Assembly: GCF_002197845.1 (NCBI RefSeq)
Contig: NZ_NIDE01000018.1
Coordinates: 106,902-170,901, forward strand
Length of the DNA: 64,000 bases
Direction of reading: 5' to 3'
Source of the DNA: Fimbriiglobus ruber
GTDB taxonomy: Bacteria > Planctomycetota > Planctomycetia > Gemmatales > Gemmataceae
Within the stretch, counting starts at the first letter, position 1, and each line of letters begins with the position of its first letter. Under the pieces are notes generated by a model. That model searched no databases. It saw nothing but the letters and a program-made list of their open reading frames with translations, and had not been told where the DNA came from. Position numbers and translations under genes: made by a program. Below, piece by piece: positions 51,001-60,550 of the stretch.

Positions 51001-51975
51001 TGAACGGCGGCCGACCCGTCAGGCACTCGTACAGCACCGCCCCCAGCGCGTACACGTCCGCCGCCGGCCCCGCGTCCACGGCCCGGCCGCCGGCCTGCTC
51101 CGGGGCCATGTAACTGGGCGTTCCCATGACCGCCCAGGCCGGGGTCAGCCCGTCCCCCAGGTCGGTCAACTTGGCCAGCCCGAAGTCGCTCACCTTCGGC
51201 GTCCCGTCGGACGCCAGCAGCACGTTCGCCGGCTTGAGGTCGCGGTGGACGATGTTGGCCGCGTGGGCCGCCCCCACGCCCAGCGCCAACTTCTCGACCA
51301 GGGCCGCCGCCTCGGGCGGCGGCATCGGGTTGCCGGCCAGTTTCTGGGCCAGGTTCCCGCCGGAGCACAACTCGAGGCTGAAGTACGGCAGCCCCCCCAC
51401 TCCCCGACGTCGAACACCTGCACCACGTAGGGGTGCTGCAACCGGGCCACGGCCGCGGCCTCCGCGCGGAACCTGTCCAGTTCGGTCCCGGTCGCGTGTT
51501 CTCCGGCCCGCATGACCTTCAGCGCCACCAGTCGCACCGCGTGGGTCTGCCGCGCCTTGTACACCACGCCCATCCCGCCCCGGCCTAATACCCCCAGGAT
51601 CTCGTACCCCGGGATCGACGGGCCTGGGGTGGGGGTGGGGGCGCCGCCCGCGGGGGCCGCCGCGACGGTGACCACCCAGTCGTCCGTCCGGCCGGGTTGC
51701 GACACCGTTTCGGCTGCCAGTTGCGGGAACCGGCGGTCGTACTCTTCCGGCGGTACGGCGTGCCCCGAACGCCCCCAGTATTCGGCCTCGAGTCGGACGA
51801 GTCCCCGAACCAGCTCGGGGTCGGCGGTGGCCGTCAGCCCGGTGGCGAGTAGGAACTCCTCGACGGTCGGGCGGCGGCCCGCGCGTAACTCGTCTTCGTA
51901 CCGGTCACACAGCGCGTCGACCCGGAGGATCTCGTCGGTCGTGCCTGGGCCTTCGGGCCCGTCCGGCTCGCTCAT
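48041..51975 (-). CDS. Membrane Ser/Thr kinase with WD40 propellers (one frameshift)
   Basis: 1,311 residues after restoring one base in the C7 run at 51392-51398 (G7 in the gene; W-G-G needs eight). ATG 51975 follows AAAGGGGGCG. N-terminal helper region (1-100), kinase domain (about 105-370) with GRGGMGVVYKA, ALKVM, HRDLKPANV, DFGLAKL and MAPEQAGG, then a transmembrane segment (AAAVGVAVTALVVGSAAS), a coiled coil rich in Ala-Glu, and about fourteen WD40 repeats (ASGTVVRVWDAASGAPLSPP, FSPDGRRV). Typical of planctomycetes. The near-identical neighbouring repeats around 50090-50290 suggest recent internal duplication. Confidence 0.88.
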
Positions 51976-52283
51976 CACGCCCCCTTTTTTCCCGTTCCCC
52001 GCACCCAGTCCGGTTCAGGACGGGCCGCGTGTCCGGTCGTCCCGTACCCGGCACTCGCCGTCGCGGTCGATCGCCCCTCACCGATTCCCAAATTTTCCTC
52101 CCGCGCTCAGGACGGGGGGAATCGTATCCGGCGGCCCGATGAATGGCTGATCGAGTGTACCCGCGGCCGCGCGGCGCGAGAAGCGCGGGCGGACCGCCCG
52201 GCCGAAAACCGAACGATTGCGTGTCGGTGATGGCTTTCCCGCGGCGTCGGCGAGTTGCCGGGTATACCACACCCGAGAACCCG

Positions 52284-52928
52284 ATGGAGACCCCCGTGAA
52301 CGCCCCGCCCCGGTTCGCCGCCGTCCTCGCACTTACGCACGCCGGTCGACAAACCATTGCGCCTGCGAACTCCGCACCCCCGCCCGTCGTACCGACCCCT
52401 CCGCCGCGGCGATCGCGGGCGGTCGTCAATTACCGCTCGTACCCGCAGCGGTCCTGTGCGCGGCCCGCGCACTTCACGCCGGCCGAGCACATCGGCGCGT
52501 GGGCGGTGCTAAGCGCAGCGGTGCTGTACGGGGTCGCGTGCTTCTTCTCACCGGTCGCTGGGTTCGAGCGGCCCGTTATGCCGGTCCTCCGGCAGTTCTT
52601 GTACGGATGCGGGAGCGAGTGGTGTTCGGCCGGTAACCTCCTGCTGTTCGCCGCGGGTCTGTATCTGTTGGACGGTCGACACCGGGCCGCAGTCCTGATG
52701 ACCGCCGGGGCCACCGGCGTCGGGCTGGCCGTTCACCTCCGCTGTGGCGGGTGGCGTGTCGAGGCGATCGGGGTCGGGTACTTCCTCTGGCAGACCGCCG
52801 TTTTGGTGATCGGGACCGGAGCGATCTTCGCGGGGTTCTTCTCCGGCGCGGCACCTGATCATACGGGCCGGGCGTTCCGGCGCCGAACCGGATCGCCGGT
52901 CCCCGGTAGGAGAACAGCCGACGTGTGA
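52284..52928 (+). CDS. Hypothetical membrane protein
   Basis: 214 residues from ATG 52284 (ATG 52230 is an alternative; neither has a strong ribosome site). Three to four hydrophobic segments: HIGAWAVLSAAVLYGVACFF, NLLLFAAGLYLL, AAVLMTAGATGVGLAVHL and LWQTAVLVIGTGAIFAGFF. The N-terminus is proline-rich and cytosolic or disordered. No family recognised. Divergent from the WD40 kinase. The frame is open and codon use is GC3-rich, so it is probably real. Confidence 0.5.
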   Translation: METPVNAPPRFAAVLALTHAGRQTIAPANSAPPPVVPTPPPRRSRAVVNYRSYPQRSCARPAHFTPAEHIGAWAVLSAAVLYGVACFFSPVAGFERPVMPVLRQFLYGCGSEWCSAGNLLLFAAGLYLLDGRHRAAVLMTAGATGVGLAVHLRCGGWRVEAIGVGYFLWQTAVLVIGTGAIFAGFFSGAAPDHTGRAFRRRTGSPVPGRRTADV

Positions 52929-53014
52929 TGTCGAGCCTTCTGTTCGGCCAGGAGCCTGTCCGAGTAATCCTCTGTTGCTTCGCGCTGAACATGATCGTTG
53001 CTGACCGGAGCCCT

Positions 53015-53480
53015 CATCGGGGATGACGACGGCGTAGTCGGCCGCGTTCCCCAAAAGCAACTCCAGCCGCTGATCGTTCTCGCAGAGCAGAAACTCTGCC
53101 CGCATGCGGTCTAGTCGATCCCCGCACGGCGAATCCGGTCACCGCCCCAGCCTCGTTCCGCAGTGCTATGACACCCCGTTCGCCCCGCCCGACCAGTTGG
53201 AGGAGGAGCGGGGCATCTGGAGCGCATCCGGCGCGGGGAGTGACTGGACGACTTCGAGACGGTCCGGGCGACCAAAGGCGGCGGCCGGGTCGACATCTCG
53301 CTCGCGGTCTTGCCCGTTCGCGACGCCCACGGCCACCTCATCGGCGCGCCGAAGGTCGCCCGCGACGTCACCGCCGTCAAGCGTGGCGAGCGGGCCCTGC
53401 CCGAGGCCCGCCGGCGGGGCGAACATGGCCACGAAGTTGCGGCCCCCGGTGCCCCGGCCGGTCACAGGAGTAGCACGTCC
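53015..53480. repeat. Second copy of head-to-head PAS fragment junction
   Basis: Matches 5795-6225: minus-strand ELLLGNAADYAVVIPDEG (53020-53100), then plus-strand TTCCGCAGTGCTATGACACC, GGGGCATCTGGAGCGCATCC, and the PAC part KVARDVTAVK. Here the plus part has a TGA (GGGGAGTGACTGG), and the terminal piece CAGGCGGGCGAGGTCGGGAC lies inverted at about 53475-53500. Both copies are dead; the duplication includes the junction. Confidence 0.6.
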
Positions 53481-53634
53481 CGACCTCGCCCGCCTGCAGG
53501 GCAGTTCCGGCGTGCTCACCGACGACTGCATCTCGGCCCGGGTCGGATCCTTGCTTGCGGCCACACCCCCCGACGATGGCAAGCGGGTCGGGACGGAGGT
53601 CGCTGTCGGCGTCCTGCGGTCCACACGGAAGAGA

Positions 53635-53815
53635 TGTCGGGCCGCCTAAAAGACGTTTCGTACCACCCAAATCTTGCAAGCCAATCCGCATCTAGCCGAG
53701 CCCGTTGCCGCTGCCGTAACCAGCTAATTGAAGCTGTCGGCGGCGAGGGCGAACCCCCGCCTGATGACGGGATTGACGCTGGCGTGGTGCAACGGAGGGC
53801 CGAGGCCGGGAGGGG
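53635..53815. repeat. Dispersed repeat, copy C
   Basis: Diverged copy: GGGCCGCCTAAAAGACGTTT, CCACCCAAATCTTGCAAGCC, CTGATGACGGGATTGACGC, GTGCAACGG. Shares its last two blocks with copy B. No gene. Confidence 0.5.
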
Positions 53816-53910
53816 CAGGAGCCCTTGGGGTTTCTACGACGTTTGCCCCGTAGTAAACGCCAGGCCGGCCACGACGGAGCGTGCAATTCCACGCGATCTG
53901 TAGCTACTCC

Positions 53911-54499
53911 GGTCCTCTTGCATTTCCGGGACCGGCTTCATGGCATCGTCCGTCAGGGACCGGACGTCAAGATGATCGGCGAGATCCGCACCGCGGAGAC
54001 CGCGGAGACCGCCGTGTCGGCGGCGAACAGCGGGCACCTGGTCCTCGCGACCCTGCACGCCCCGGTGGCGGCCGGCGGGGTCGCAAGCACGTTGGCGTAC
54101 GAGGTCGCGCCACACTTCCTGGCAACGTCGCTGACCGGCGTCGTTTCCCAGCGGCTGGTGCGCACCTTCTGCCCCGCGTGCCGGATCCCGATCGAAGGCG
54201 AGCGGGTAACGACCCACCCACCTGCGGGCCGGGCCGGGGCGCCGGGGTGCCCGGCTTGCCACCAGACCGGCTTCGGGGTCCGCACCGCGCTCCTCGCGGT
54301 GTTGATGGTGACACGGGCGATCCGCGAATGGATCCAGACCCGCCAGCCGACGCAGGTGAGCGAGGAGCAGGCGGACCGGGACGGAATGGCCGGCTTGCCG
54401 TGTGCCGCTCGGGCCGTGATCGCTCGCGGGCGGACCGATCTCGCCGAGGTCCGCAGGTGCGTCCCGCCCGATCGCCTCCGCGGAGACGCGAAGGCGTGA
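53911..54499 (+). pseudogene. GspE/PilB-type secretion ATPase, C-terminal fragment
   Basis: Encodes the catalytic C-terminal part of a type II secretion / type IV pilus ATPase: RQGPDVKMIGEIRTAETAET (Asp box/Walker B area), GHLVLATLHAP (His box), HFLATSLTGVVSQRLVRTFC, and a CPAC-x-CPAC zinc region. The N-terminal domain and Walker A are absent and no start is suitable, so it is a fragment. Confidence 0.7.
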
Positions 54500-54548
54500 G
54501 CCGGCGGCCCGAGAAAGATGGGGTGGTTTAGCCAGCCCTTTCAACAGT

Positions 54549-54848
54549 TTATGTTTGTTCACCACTGATCAAACGTGAGGTGGCGACATGTTTTTTGGCC
54601 GCGAACCGGGTGCGTCGCGGCTTGGGTTTCTTCGGCCCCCGTTTCGCTTTCTCGTATCGTTCCAATCGGGCCTGTCGCATGATCGACCGCAGCCACGCCC
54701 CCATTTCCTCCGCCGTCCACCCGGCGATCGGCTCCCACGCCTCGTCGGGCACCGCCACGTTCATCCCCTCGACGGTCCGCTCCAACTCGGCCGCCACGTA
54801 GAAGTCCGACAACGTCTCGGCGGTCTCATGCCCGTGCTCACCCCGCAC
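54549..54848 (-). pseudogene. IS4-like transposase C-terminal fragment
   Basis: About 99 codons (ERTVEGMNVAVPDEAWEP, GAWLRSIMRQARLERYEKAK, RGPKKPKPRR, HVATSRLI). This resembles the basic tail of IS4-type planctomycete transposases; family choice is from pattern memory. It ends at the left border of the IS66 element, which probably cut it. Confidence 0.4.
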
Positions 54849-54850
54849 GG

Positions 54851-56533
54851 CGGGTATCCGTCCACGACTCCATTTCTGCTTCGGCTTGACAACCGCGACG
54901 GGTGCCGCGCATTTACTTGGCTATGCCGCGACCGCCTTCGATTCCTGACGACTTGTGGGCCACGTTTCCCGCGGCCGCGCAAGCCATCATCGCCGCTCTC
55001 ACCGAAGAGATCGCCACCCTCCGCGCCCAGGTCGCCCATCTGTCCGAACGAGTCAGCCAGAACTCGACCAATTCACACAAGCCGCCGTCGTCCGACCCAC
55101 CGCACGCCAAGCCGGCCCCGCCCCGAACGCCGTCCGGCAAGAGACGGGGTGGCCAACCCGGTCACCCGAAGCACGAGCGGACGATTCTTCCGGCCGACGA
55201 AGTCCTCGACCACAAGCCGACCCGCTGCGGCCGCTGCCAACAGGCCCTCACCGGTGACGACCCCGAGCCCGTTATCGATCAGGTCATCGATCTGCCGGCG
55301 AAGATGCGGCACGTGATTCACCACCGCCGTCACACCCTGACCTGCCCGCACTGCCGCGTCCGGACGACCGCCCCGCCGGTTCCCGAAGCCGCCACCGGGT
55401 TCGGCCCGGCGGTCCAAGCGACCGCCGCGTACTTGACGGGCGGGTGCCGGATCGGCAAGCGGCCGACCCGCCAACTCTTCGAGGACGTCTTCGGCATCCC
55501 CATGAGTCTGGGCACCATCACCAATCTGGAGCACCGGACCAGCACGGCCCTCGGGCCGATTCACACCGCGGCTCATGAGTACACCAAGACCCAGGATGCC
55601 AACCTCGACGAAACGACGTGGTATGAGGGCCGCCACCCGGCGACCCCGCCGGTCGAGTCGTCGCCCCCTCCGGACCCACCGACCGAAGCGCCCCCACCTC
55701 CACTGCCCCTGGACGCGCGCGGGACCACGCCGACCCACCAACGAAAGAAGAAGGCGTGGCTGTGGGTCGCCGTCACCCCCGCGGTCGTTGTTTTCCTCAT
55801 CCGCGGGTGCCGCAACCGGGCCGCGTTCGACGACCTCCGGGGGGAGCCACGACGATCCACACGACGGACCGGTACGTCGTCTATGACCACCTCACCCCGG
55901 CCCGGCGCCAACTCTGCGGGGCCCACCTCGCCCGCGATTTCCAGGCCATGATCGACCGGACGAACGCCGGGTCGGGGATCGGGGAGGAATTGTTGGCTCA
56001 CGCCCGGATCTTGTTCGAACACTGGGAACGCGTTCGCGACGGGACGATCACCCGCGGCACGTTCCGGCGGAATTACCTTCCGGGGTTGCGGGACGAGGTC
56101 CACGCCTTGCTCGCTCGCGGCCGCGCCTGCGGGTGCCCGAAGACGGCCGCCGTGTGCGCCAACCTGTGGGCGACGGCGGACGCCTTATGGACGTTCGCCC
56201 GCCGGTCGACGGTCGAGCCGACGAACAACGCCGCCGAGCGGGAACTCCGTCACGCCGTCTGCTGGCGGAAGACCAGCTATGGGACCGACAGCGCCCGCGG
56301 GAGTCGGTACGTCGAGCGGATCTTGACGGTGATCGCCAGTTGCCGGCGGCAGAAGCGGAACATCCTGGCGTTCCTGACGGCCGCGGTCGTGGCCGACCGG
56401 AATGGGACCGCACGACCCTCACTCGTCCCCGTAGCGGCCTGACCGACAACATCGCCCGCGTGAACCCATCGCGAAATGCCCTTAAAAATCCAGGCGCAGA
56501 TCACGTGAGTCGGAGCCCGTGAACGGATACCCC
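54851..56533 (+). mobile_element. IS66-family element without accessory genes
   Basis: Inverted ends: left GGGTATCCGTCCACGACTCC, right (reversed) GGGTATCCGTTCACGGGCTC. No target duplication is evident. Only the main transposase gene is present; tnpA/tnpB accessory genes are missing, as in the single-gene branch of IS66. Confidence 0.7.
54923..56442 (+). CDS. IS66-family transposase (one frameshift)
   Basis: 506 residues after adding one G to the G6 run at 55839-55844 (then ...DDLRGGATTIHTTDRYVVYD). Coiled-coil start (AALTEEIATLRAQVAHLSER), zinc ribbon CGRC...CPHC (about 108-150), then DDE core: Asp in NLDETTWYEG, Asp in TTDRYVVYDHL, Glu in NNAAERELRHAVCWRK. ATG 54923 fits the family start; an in-frame 54902 is less likely. 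As written it stops at 55951. Confidence 0.85.
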
Positions 56534-57170
56534 GCTACTACCCCCAGGTTCAAGGGCACCATTTGCGCCGGCCTTTCCGACTATATCCTCTTACCCTATA
56601 CCAGATAGTATTAGAATAAGACTCCAGGAAGAGTATATAACCTACGCGAGGTCTGTAACTAATGACATACTGCTAGATCTGCGAACCTCCGATGATATAA
56701 ATTTGTTATCAATTCGCTACATATTGTTACAATATGAGTTAGCAGAAGACTTTCAGTCACGATTGTTGAAAGTACAGCACATAGACGTTTCCCCTGCGCT
56801 GCCCATGATACCGAGTCGCTTGTTGCAAGATCATGATGACCAGAACAAAGTTGTGGTAACCGATGGTCCATACGAAGAAGGAGGAAAATTCGGAATTCGA
56901 TGGCAGGGTCATCCAAACGAGTTTATACCCTCGCAGAGAATGCTTTGGAGAATAATTAAGTTAATGTGGCCGCCCGTTGAAAACAAGGAATGCTCGGCCT
57001 TAGAAATCAAACGTAATGTTTGCAGTACAACTGAGAAAGTTAGTTGGGCAAAAAATAAATCTTCGCTGATGAAAAAAGCCTTGAGGGCGACGAATATACC
57101 GTTTGAGATCGATTCCCGAAAAACGATGGATAGCGAGCAGCTTTTTGTGTGGAGAAAGATTTCTGAGTAA
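56534..57170 (+). pseudogene. 5'-truncated low-GC gene of unknown function
   Basis: One open frame runs from the right border of the IS66 element to the TAA at 57170 (about 205 codons). GC is low. It contains TISSYPIPDSIRIRLQEEYI, then KFGIRWQGHPNEF, and a basic C-terminal part (MLWRIIKLMWPP, SWAKNKSSLMKKALRA) that could be a winged-helix-like DNA-binding domain. The start was lost with the IS; a TTG at 56703 could give 155 residues. No family recognised. Confidence 0.5.
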
Positions 57171-57205
57171 ACTGGAAGTGTATTTGTTTTTATATACGAG
57201 GCGAG

Positions 57206-57545
57206 GGGGGCGGTCTTTCAGAGATCGTATCGCTTGCATGTGGCGTAGACTGATGCGGTCGTGTACGTGCGGAGCGTCCGTTGATACACCTCAGCCCACA
57301 CATCGCTCAAATTTATCGCTCGCAGGTCGAGGATCGTCTGCGCCCCGCATTTAGTCTACCACCTCCCCGACAACTGCTGCCACTGTGTGACGATCGTCTT
57401 GCACGCGGCCTCGGTGACTCCGCTTCCGCATGGGATACCCACCACTGCTACGCAGCAGACCGCAGGAACTTTGTCCGCTTCCGCGGGTGGTTGAACGCCT
57501 TGCCAAACGCCGTGCGCCTCTTCCACTTCAGCGTCTGACGACTGC
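57206..57545 (-). pseudogene. ISKra4-like transposase relic, third copy
   Basis: Aligns with the 3' end of the element at 29810: CAGGTCGAGGATCGTCTGCG, GTGTGACGATCGTCTTGCAC, GCGGCCTCGGTGACTCCGCT, with a degraded terminal repeat (GGGGGCGGTCTTTC). It is heavily mutated, so this element family has been in the genome a long time. Confidence 0.75.
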
Positions 57546-58045
57546 GATACTCCCGTACTGCCTAACTCGGGTCGTCATGGCCATCTCGCCTTCACGGTCG
57601 CTCACACGGTTGTCGTCTCGACGGCCGTAGCGGCTTTTTGCCGGCTTGACATGACTGGCTCTGCGTCGAAACGCGGATATCGGTCCTTTGCGGCCATGTC
57701 GTCGACTTGTCGGGGTTGCGATCCCATCACACTTACCAGAACGCCATGAGTGATGTCGAGCAACGTGGCTATTCTGTGTATCCGGATTCGCTCGACAGCC
57801 GACGGTGGTTGCCGTTGCAACTCGGGTCGTAATGAGTATGGCCCAGCCGGCGACACCGGGTCGTGGTGAGTGTGGCCGAGCCGGCGACACCGGCGGCGGC
57901 TGGTTACCTCGGTCGATTCGCCTAAATTCATGCCGATCCCATGCCATAACTCATGACGGCCGGTCTTAGCCCCGGCGTCACCACCCGACCCGTGGTCGCG
58001 CCGCGATCTCGGCGCACCCACCGCACTGCTCTACGAGGTTCCTGC
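57546..58045. other. Gene-free stretch
   Basis: No recognisable gene. It includes the tandem pair at 57823-57890 and the region upstream of the lipoprotein gene. Confidence 0.4.
57823..57890. repeat. Tandem 34-bp repeat
   Basis: Two adjoining units (57823-57856, 57857-57890), sharing CGGGTCGT at the start and AGCCGGCGACAC at the end, differing at four sites. Confidence 0.65.
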
Positions 58046-58546
58046 ATGCCCCGCCCGTTGCGACCCTTCGTCTCCGCCCTCGCCCTGGCCGCCCTGGCGG
58101 TCGGCTGCGGGGGCGGGTCGTCCGCCCCAGCCCGCCCGTTGCCACCGGGCTACGTGGCGTTCCACCGGGACGGGCAGTTCGTCCCGACCGGGAACCCGAC
58201 CCTGGACTACTGGGTCCGGGTCAACATGATCCGCCACTTCAGCGACCGCCCGGCCCGCCCCTGGCCCGACATGGAACACGGGCTGGCTGGGGTGATCCGG
58301 GCCGCCGACCCGGCCGGGGTCGATCCCGACCTGGTCGCGTGGGCCGGTACGGTGGCCGACTACCTCGACGGCCGAGCCGATCTCGACCCCCGGACGCCCG
58401 GCGGCCGCCCCGACCCGGTCGCGGCCGACCCGGCCGTCCAGAAGTCCCTGGCTGCGGCCCGGGCGGACATCGCGAACCGCGGCGACGCTCTCCGCGAGAG
58501 CCTGACCCGCCGCCACGGACGGTTGTTTCCGCCCTGCCTGTGGTGA
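58046..58546 (+). CDS. Small lipoprotein of unknown function
   Basis: 166 residues from ATG 58046. Positive N-terminus, hydrophobic stretch and lipobox (SALALAALAVGC) indicate lipidation at Cys21. The mature part is charged and helical (VADYLDGRADLD, AAARADIANRGDALRESL) with no recognised domain. The stop is 81 bp before the IS1380 border. Confidence 0.6.
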   Translation: MPRPLRPFVSALALAALAVGCGGGSSAPARPLPPGYVAFHRDGQFVPTGNPTLDYWVRVNMIRHFSDRPARPWPDMEHGLAGVIRAADPAGVDPDLVAWAGTVADYLDGRADLDPRTPGGRPDPVAADPAVQKSLAAARADIANRGDALRESLTRRHGRLFPPCLW

Positions 58547-58683
58547 GAAACATTCGGGGCGGTTCGGTACCGATTTTTCGCCTCGCTCCCCCCGACAGTT
58601 TCGGGATGGTCGCGTCACTAGGCCCGCCTAGCCCTTAACCAAGCGTCGCCATTGGCAAATTGACGTTGGAGAAAAACGAAAAG

Positions 58684-58760
58684 CTTGAAATCCTTCGTGT
58701 TTTCCGGTGTTTGTAGGGTTGCAGAGTCCACAACCACCGGAAAACACGAAGGATTTCAAG
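58684..58760 (+). promoter_or_regulatory. Hairpin over the transposase start
   Basis: Perfect 26-bp inverted repeat, arms 58684-58709 and 58735-58760 (inner part TCCTTCGTGTTTTCCGGTG), loop 25 nt. The last base of the second arm is the G of the GTG start. IS1380 copy A has a 15-bp version (36875-36889 and 36938-36952, one mismatch) at the same place with an unrelated loop, so the structure is conserved. It probably limits transposase translation from outside transcripts. Confidence 0.7.
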
Positions 58761-60289
58761 TGAAACCTATCTTCCGCCGCTGGTTCCAAAAAGGCAAGGC
58801 CCGCATCGCTCGCCGACTCGATCAAACGCGCAATCCGCTCAGCCCCGAGCCCGTGCTCAAAGCCCGCAACATCCACTATGAGGTCTCCGACAAAGCCCAG
58901 GCCATCCACTGCGGTGGCATCGGCCTCATCCATGCGCTGGGTCAACGATTCGGGCTCGCCAAGACCATCGACCAAAAACTTCATCTGCTCAAATTCCACG
59001 TCCCGTATCACGAATCCGATCACGTCCTCACCCTCGCCTACAACCCGCTCTGCGGCGGCACCTGCCTTCAAGACCTCGAACTCCTCCGCAACGACGAGAC
59101 CTTCCTCAACGCCCTGGACGCGCGACGCATCCCCGACCCCACCACCGCCGGCGACTTCTGCCGCCGCTTCTTGGCGTCCGACGTCGAAGCGCTGATCGAC
59201 GCGATCAACGAGGTCCGTCGTCGCGTCTGGGCCGAGCAACCCGAGTCGTTCTTCGACTGCGCGACGATCGATCTGGATGGCACCCTCGTCGGGACCACCG
59301 GTCCGTGCAAGGAGGGAATGGACATCGCCTACGACGGCACCTGGGGTTATCACCCGTTGGTCGTTTCGCTGGCCGAGACCGGGGAGGTCCTCAGCATCGT
59401 GAATCGTCCGGGGAATCGCCCGTCGCACGAGGGCGCGGCCCGGGAAGTCAACCGCTCGCTGGTGTTGTGCCTCGAGGCCGGTTTTCGCACGGTCCTCTTG
59501 CGGGGCGACACCGATTTCTCGCAGACCCAGTATCTGGATGGCTGGAACGCCATCCACAAGACGCGGTTCCTTTTCGGCTACGATGCCGTGCCCACTCTGG
59601 TGCGGAAAGCCGAGGAACTCCCGGACCACGCGTGGCGGCGGCTGACCCGCCCCGCCCGTTACCACGTGAACACGCAACCGCGGCGGACGCCGGAAAACGT
59701 CAAGGCCAGGATCGTGACGGAGCGGGAGTACGAGACGCTCCGTTTGGACTCGGAGGACATCGCCGAGTTCGAGTATCGGCCCACCGCCTGCCGCCAGAAG
59801 TACCGGATGGTGGTGATCCGCAAGAACATCACCCGCGCGAAAGGCGAGGCGGCACTGTTCGATGAGGTGCGTTACTTCTTTTACATCACGAACGAGCGGG
59901 AGTGGTCGGCGGACGCGATTGTGTTCTCGGCCAATGACCGGTGCCACCAGGAGAACCTGCACGCCCAGTTGAAGAGCGGCGTGCGGGCGTTGCGGGCGCC
60001 GGTGGACACGCTGGAAAGCAACTGGGCGTACATGGTGATGACGGCACTGGGCTGGAACGTGAAGGCGTGGTGGGCGTTGTCGTTGCCGGAACCGCCGGGC
60101 CGCTGGCGAGACAAGTATCGTCAGGAGAAGCGGTGGGTGTTGGGTTTGGAGTTCCGGAGTTTCGTCCACGCATTCGTCGGGCTGCCGTGCCAGGTTCTCC
60201 GGACGGGCCGCAAGCTAGTTTATCGTCTGTTGAGTTGGAACCCTCATTTACGGGTCTTCTTCCGACTGGTCGAGACGTTGAACTGCTGA
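58760..60289 (+). CDS. IS1380-family transposase, intact
   Basis: 509 residues from GTG 58760 (KPIFRRWFQKGKARI); an upstream ATG at 58685 lies in the hairpin arm and is unlikely. DDE residues are probably in IDLDGTLVGTTG, RGDTDFSQTQ and CHQENLHAQLK. Conserved family blocks: SDHVLTLAYNPLCGGTCLQD, DPTTAGDFCRRF, NRPGNRPSHEG. It is full length and undamaged, so it is the likely source of activity for both copies. Confidence 0.9.
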   Translation: MKPIFRRWFQKGKARIARRLDQTRNPLSPEPVLKARNIHYEVSDKAQAIHCGGIGLIHALGQRFGLAKTIDQKLHLLKFHVPYHESDHVLTLAYNPLCGGTCLQDLELLRNDETFLNALDARRIPDPTTAGDFCRRFLASDVEALIDAINEVRRRVWAEQPESFFDCATIDLDGTLVGTTGPCKEGMDIAYDGTWGYHPLVVSLAETGEVLSIVNRPGNRPSHEGAAREVNRSLVLCLEAGFRTVLLRGDTDFSQTQYLDGWNAIHKTRFLFGYDAVPTLVRKAEELPDHAWRRLTRPARYHVNTQPRRTPENVKARIVTEREYETLRLDSEDIAEFEYRPTACRQKYRMVVIRKNITRAKGEAALFDEVRYFFYITNEREWSADAIVFSANDRCHQENLHAQLKSGVRALRAPVDTLESNWAYMVMTALGWNVKAWWALSLPEPPGRWRDKYRQEKRWVLGLEFRSFVHAFVGLPCQVLRTGRKLVYRLLSWNPHLRVFFRLVETLNC

Positions 60290-60406
60290 GGCCTGGCAAC
60301 CCGAAGTCGGGATCTGGATGTCCCGATCCGCAACGGCGCCGAAAGCGATCGCGCGAAACGGAGGCTGAATACTCGGGTTGTTGAAGGAGATATAACAATG
60401 AAGAAG

Positions 60407-60424
60407 CCCACTCTCATGAGTGGG
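60407..60424. other. Small hairpin in IS1380 right end
   Basis: CCCACTC-TCAT-GAGTGGG, a perfect 7-bp stem after the transposase gene. There is no T-run, so it is not a standard intrinsic terminator. Confidence 0.4.
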
Positions 60425-60550
60425 GCCAGAGATGATATGCAATTTACCAGAGCGACACTGCCTACATCGTGATCGCAATCGCCCTCGCTTGTTTAAGGCC
60501 TAGCTTACAGGCCGCGCCCGCCCGTCCTTCTTTAACTCCGAGGATGCCCC

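Larger units (their letters stand above)
58628..60503 (+). mobile_element. IS1380-family element, copy B (intact)
   Basis: Ends CCCTTAACCAAGCG and, reversed, GCCTTAAACAAGCG, with CTAG on each side (58628-58631, 60500-60503). The transposase gene is intact. It sits about 50 bp upstream of the MoxR start codon. Confidence 0.85.

Noticed and set aside
60407..60424. An intrinsic terminator after the IS1380 transposase
   Set aside because: The stem is perfect but no T-run follows.
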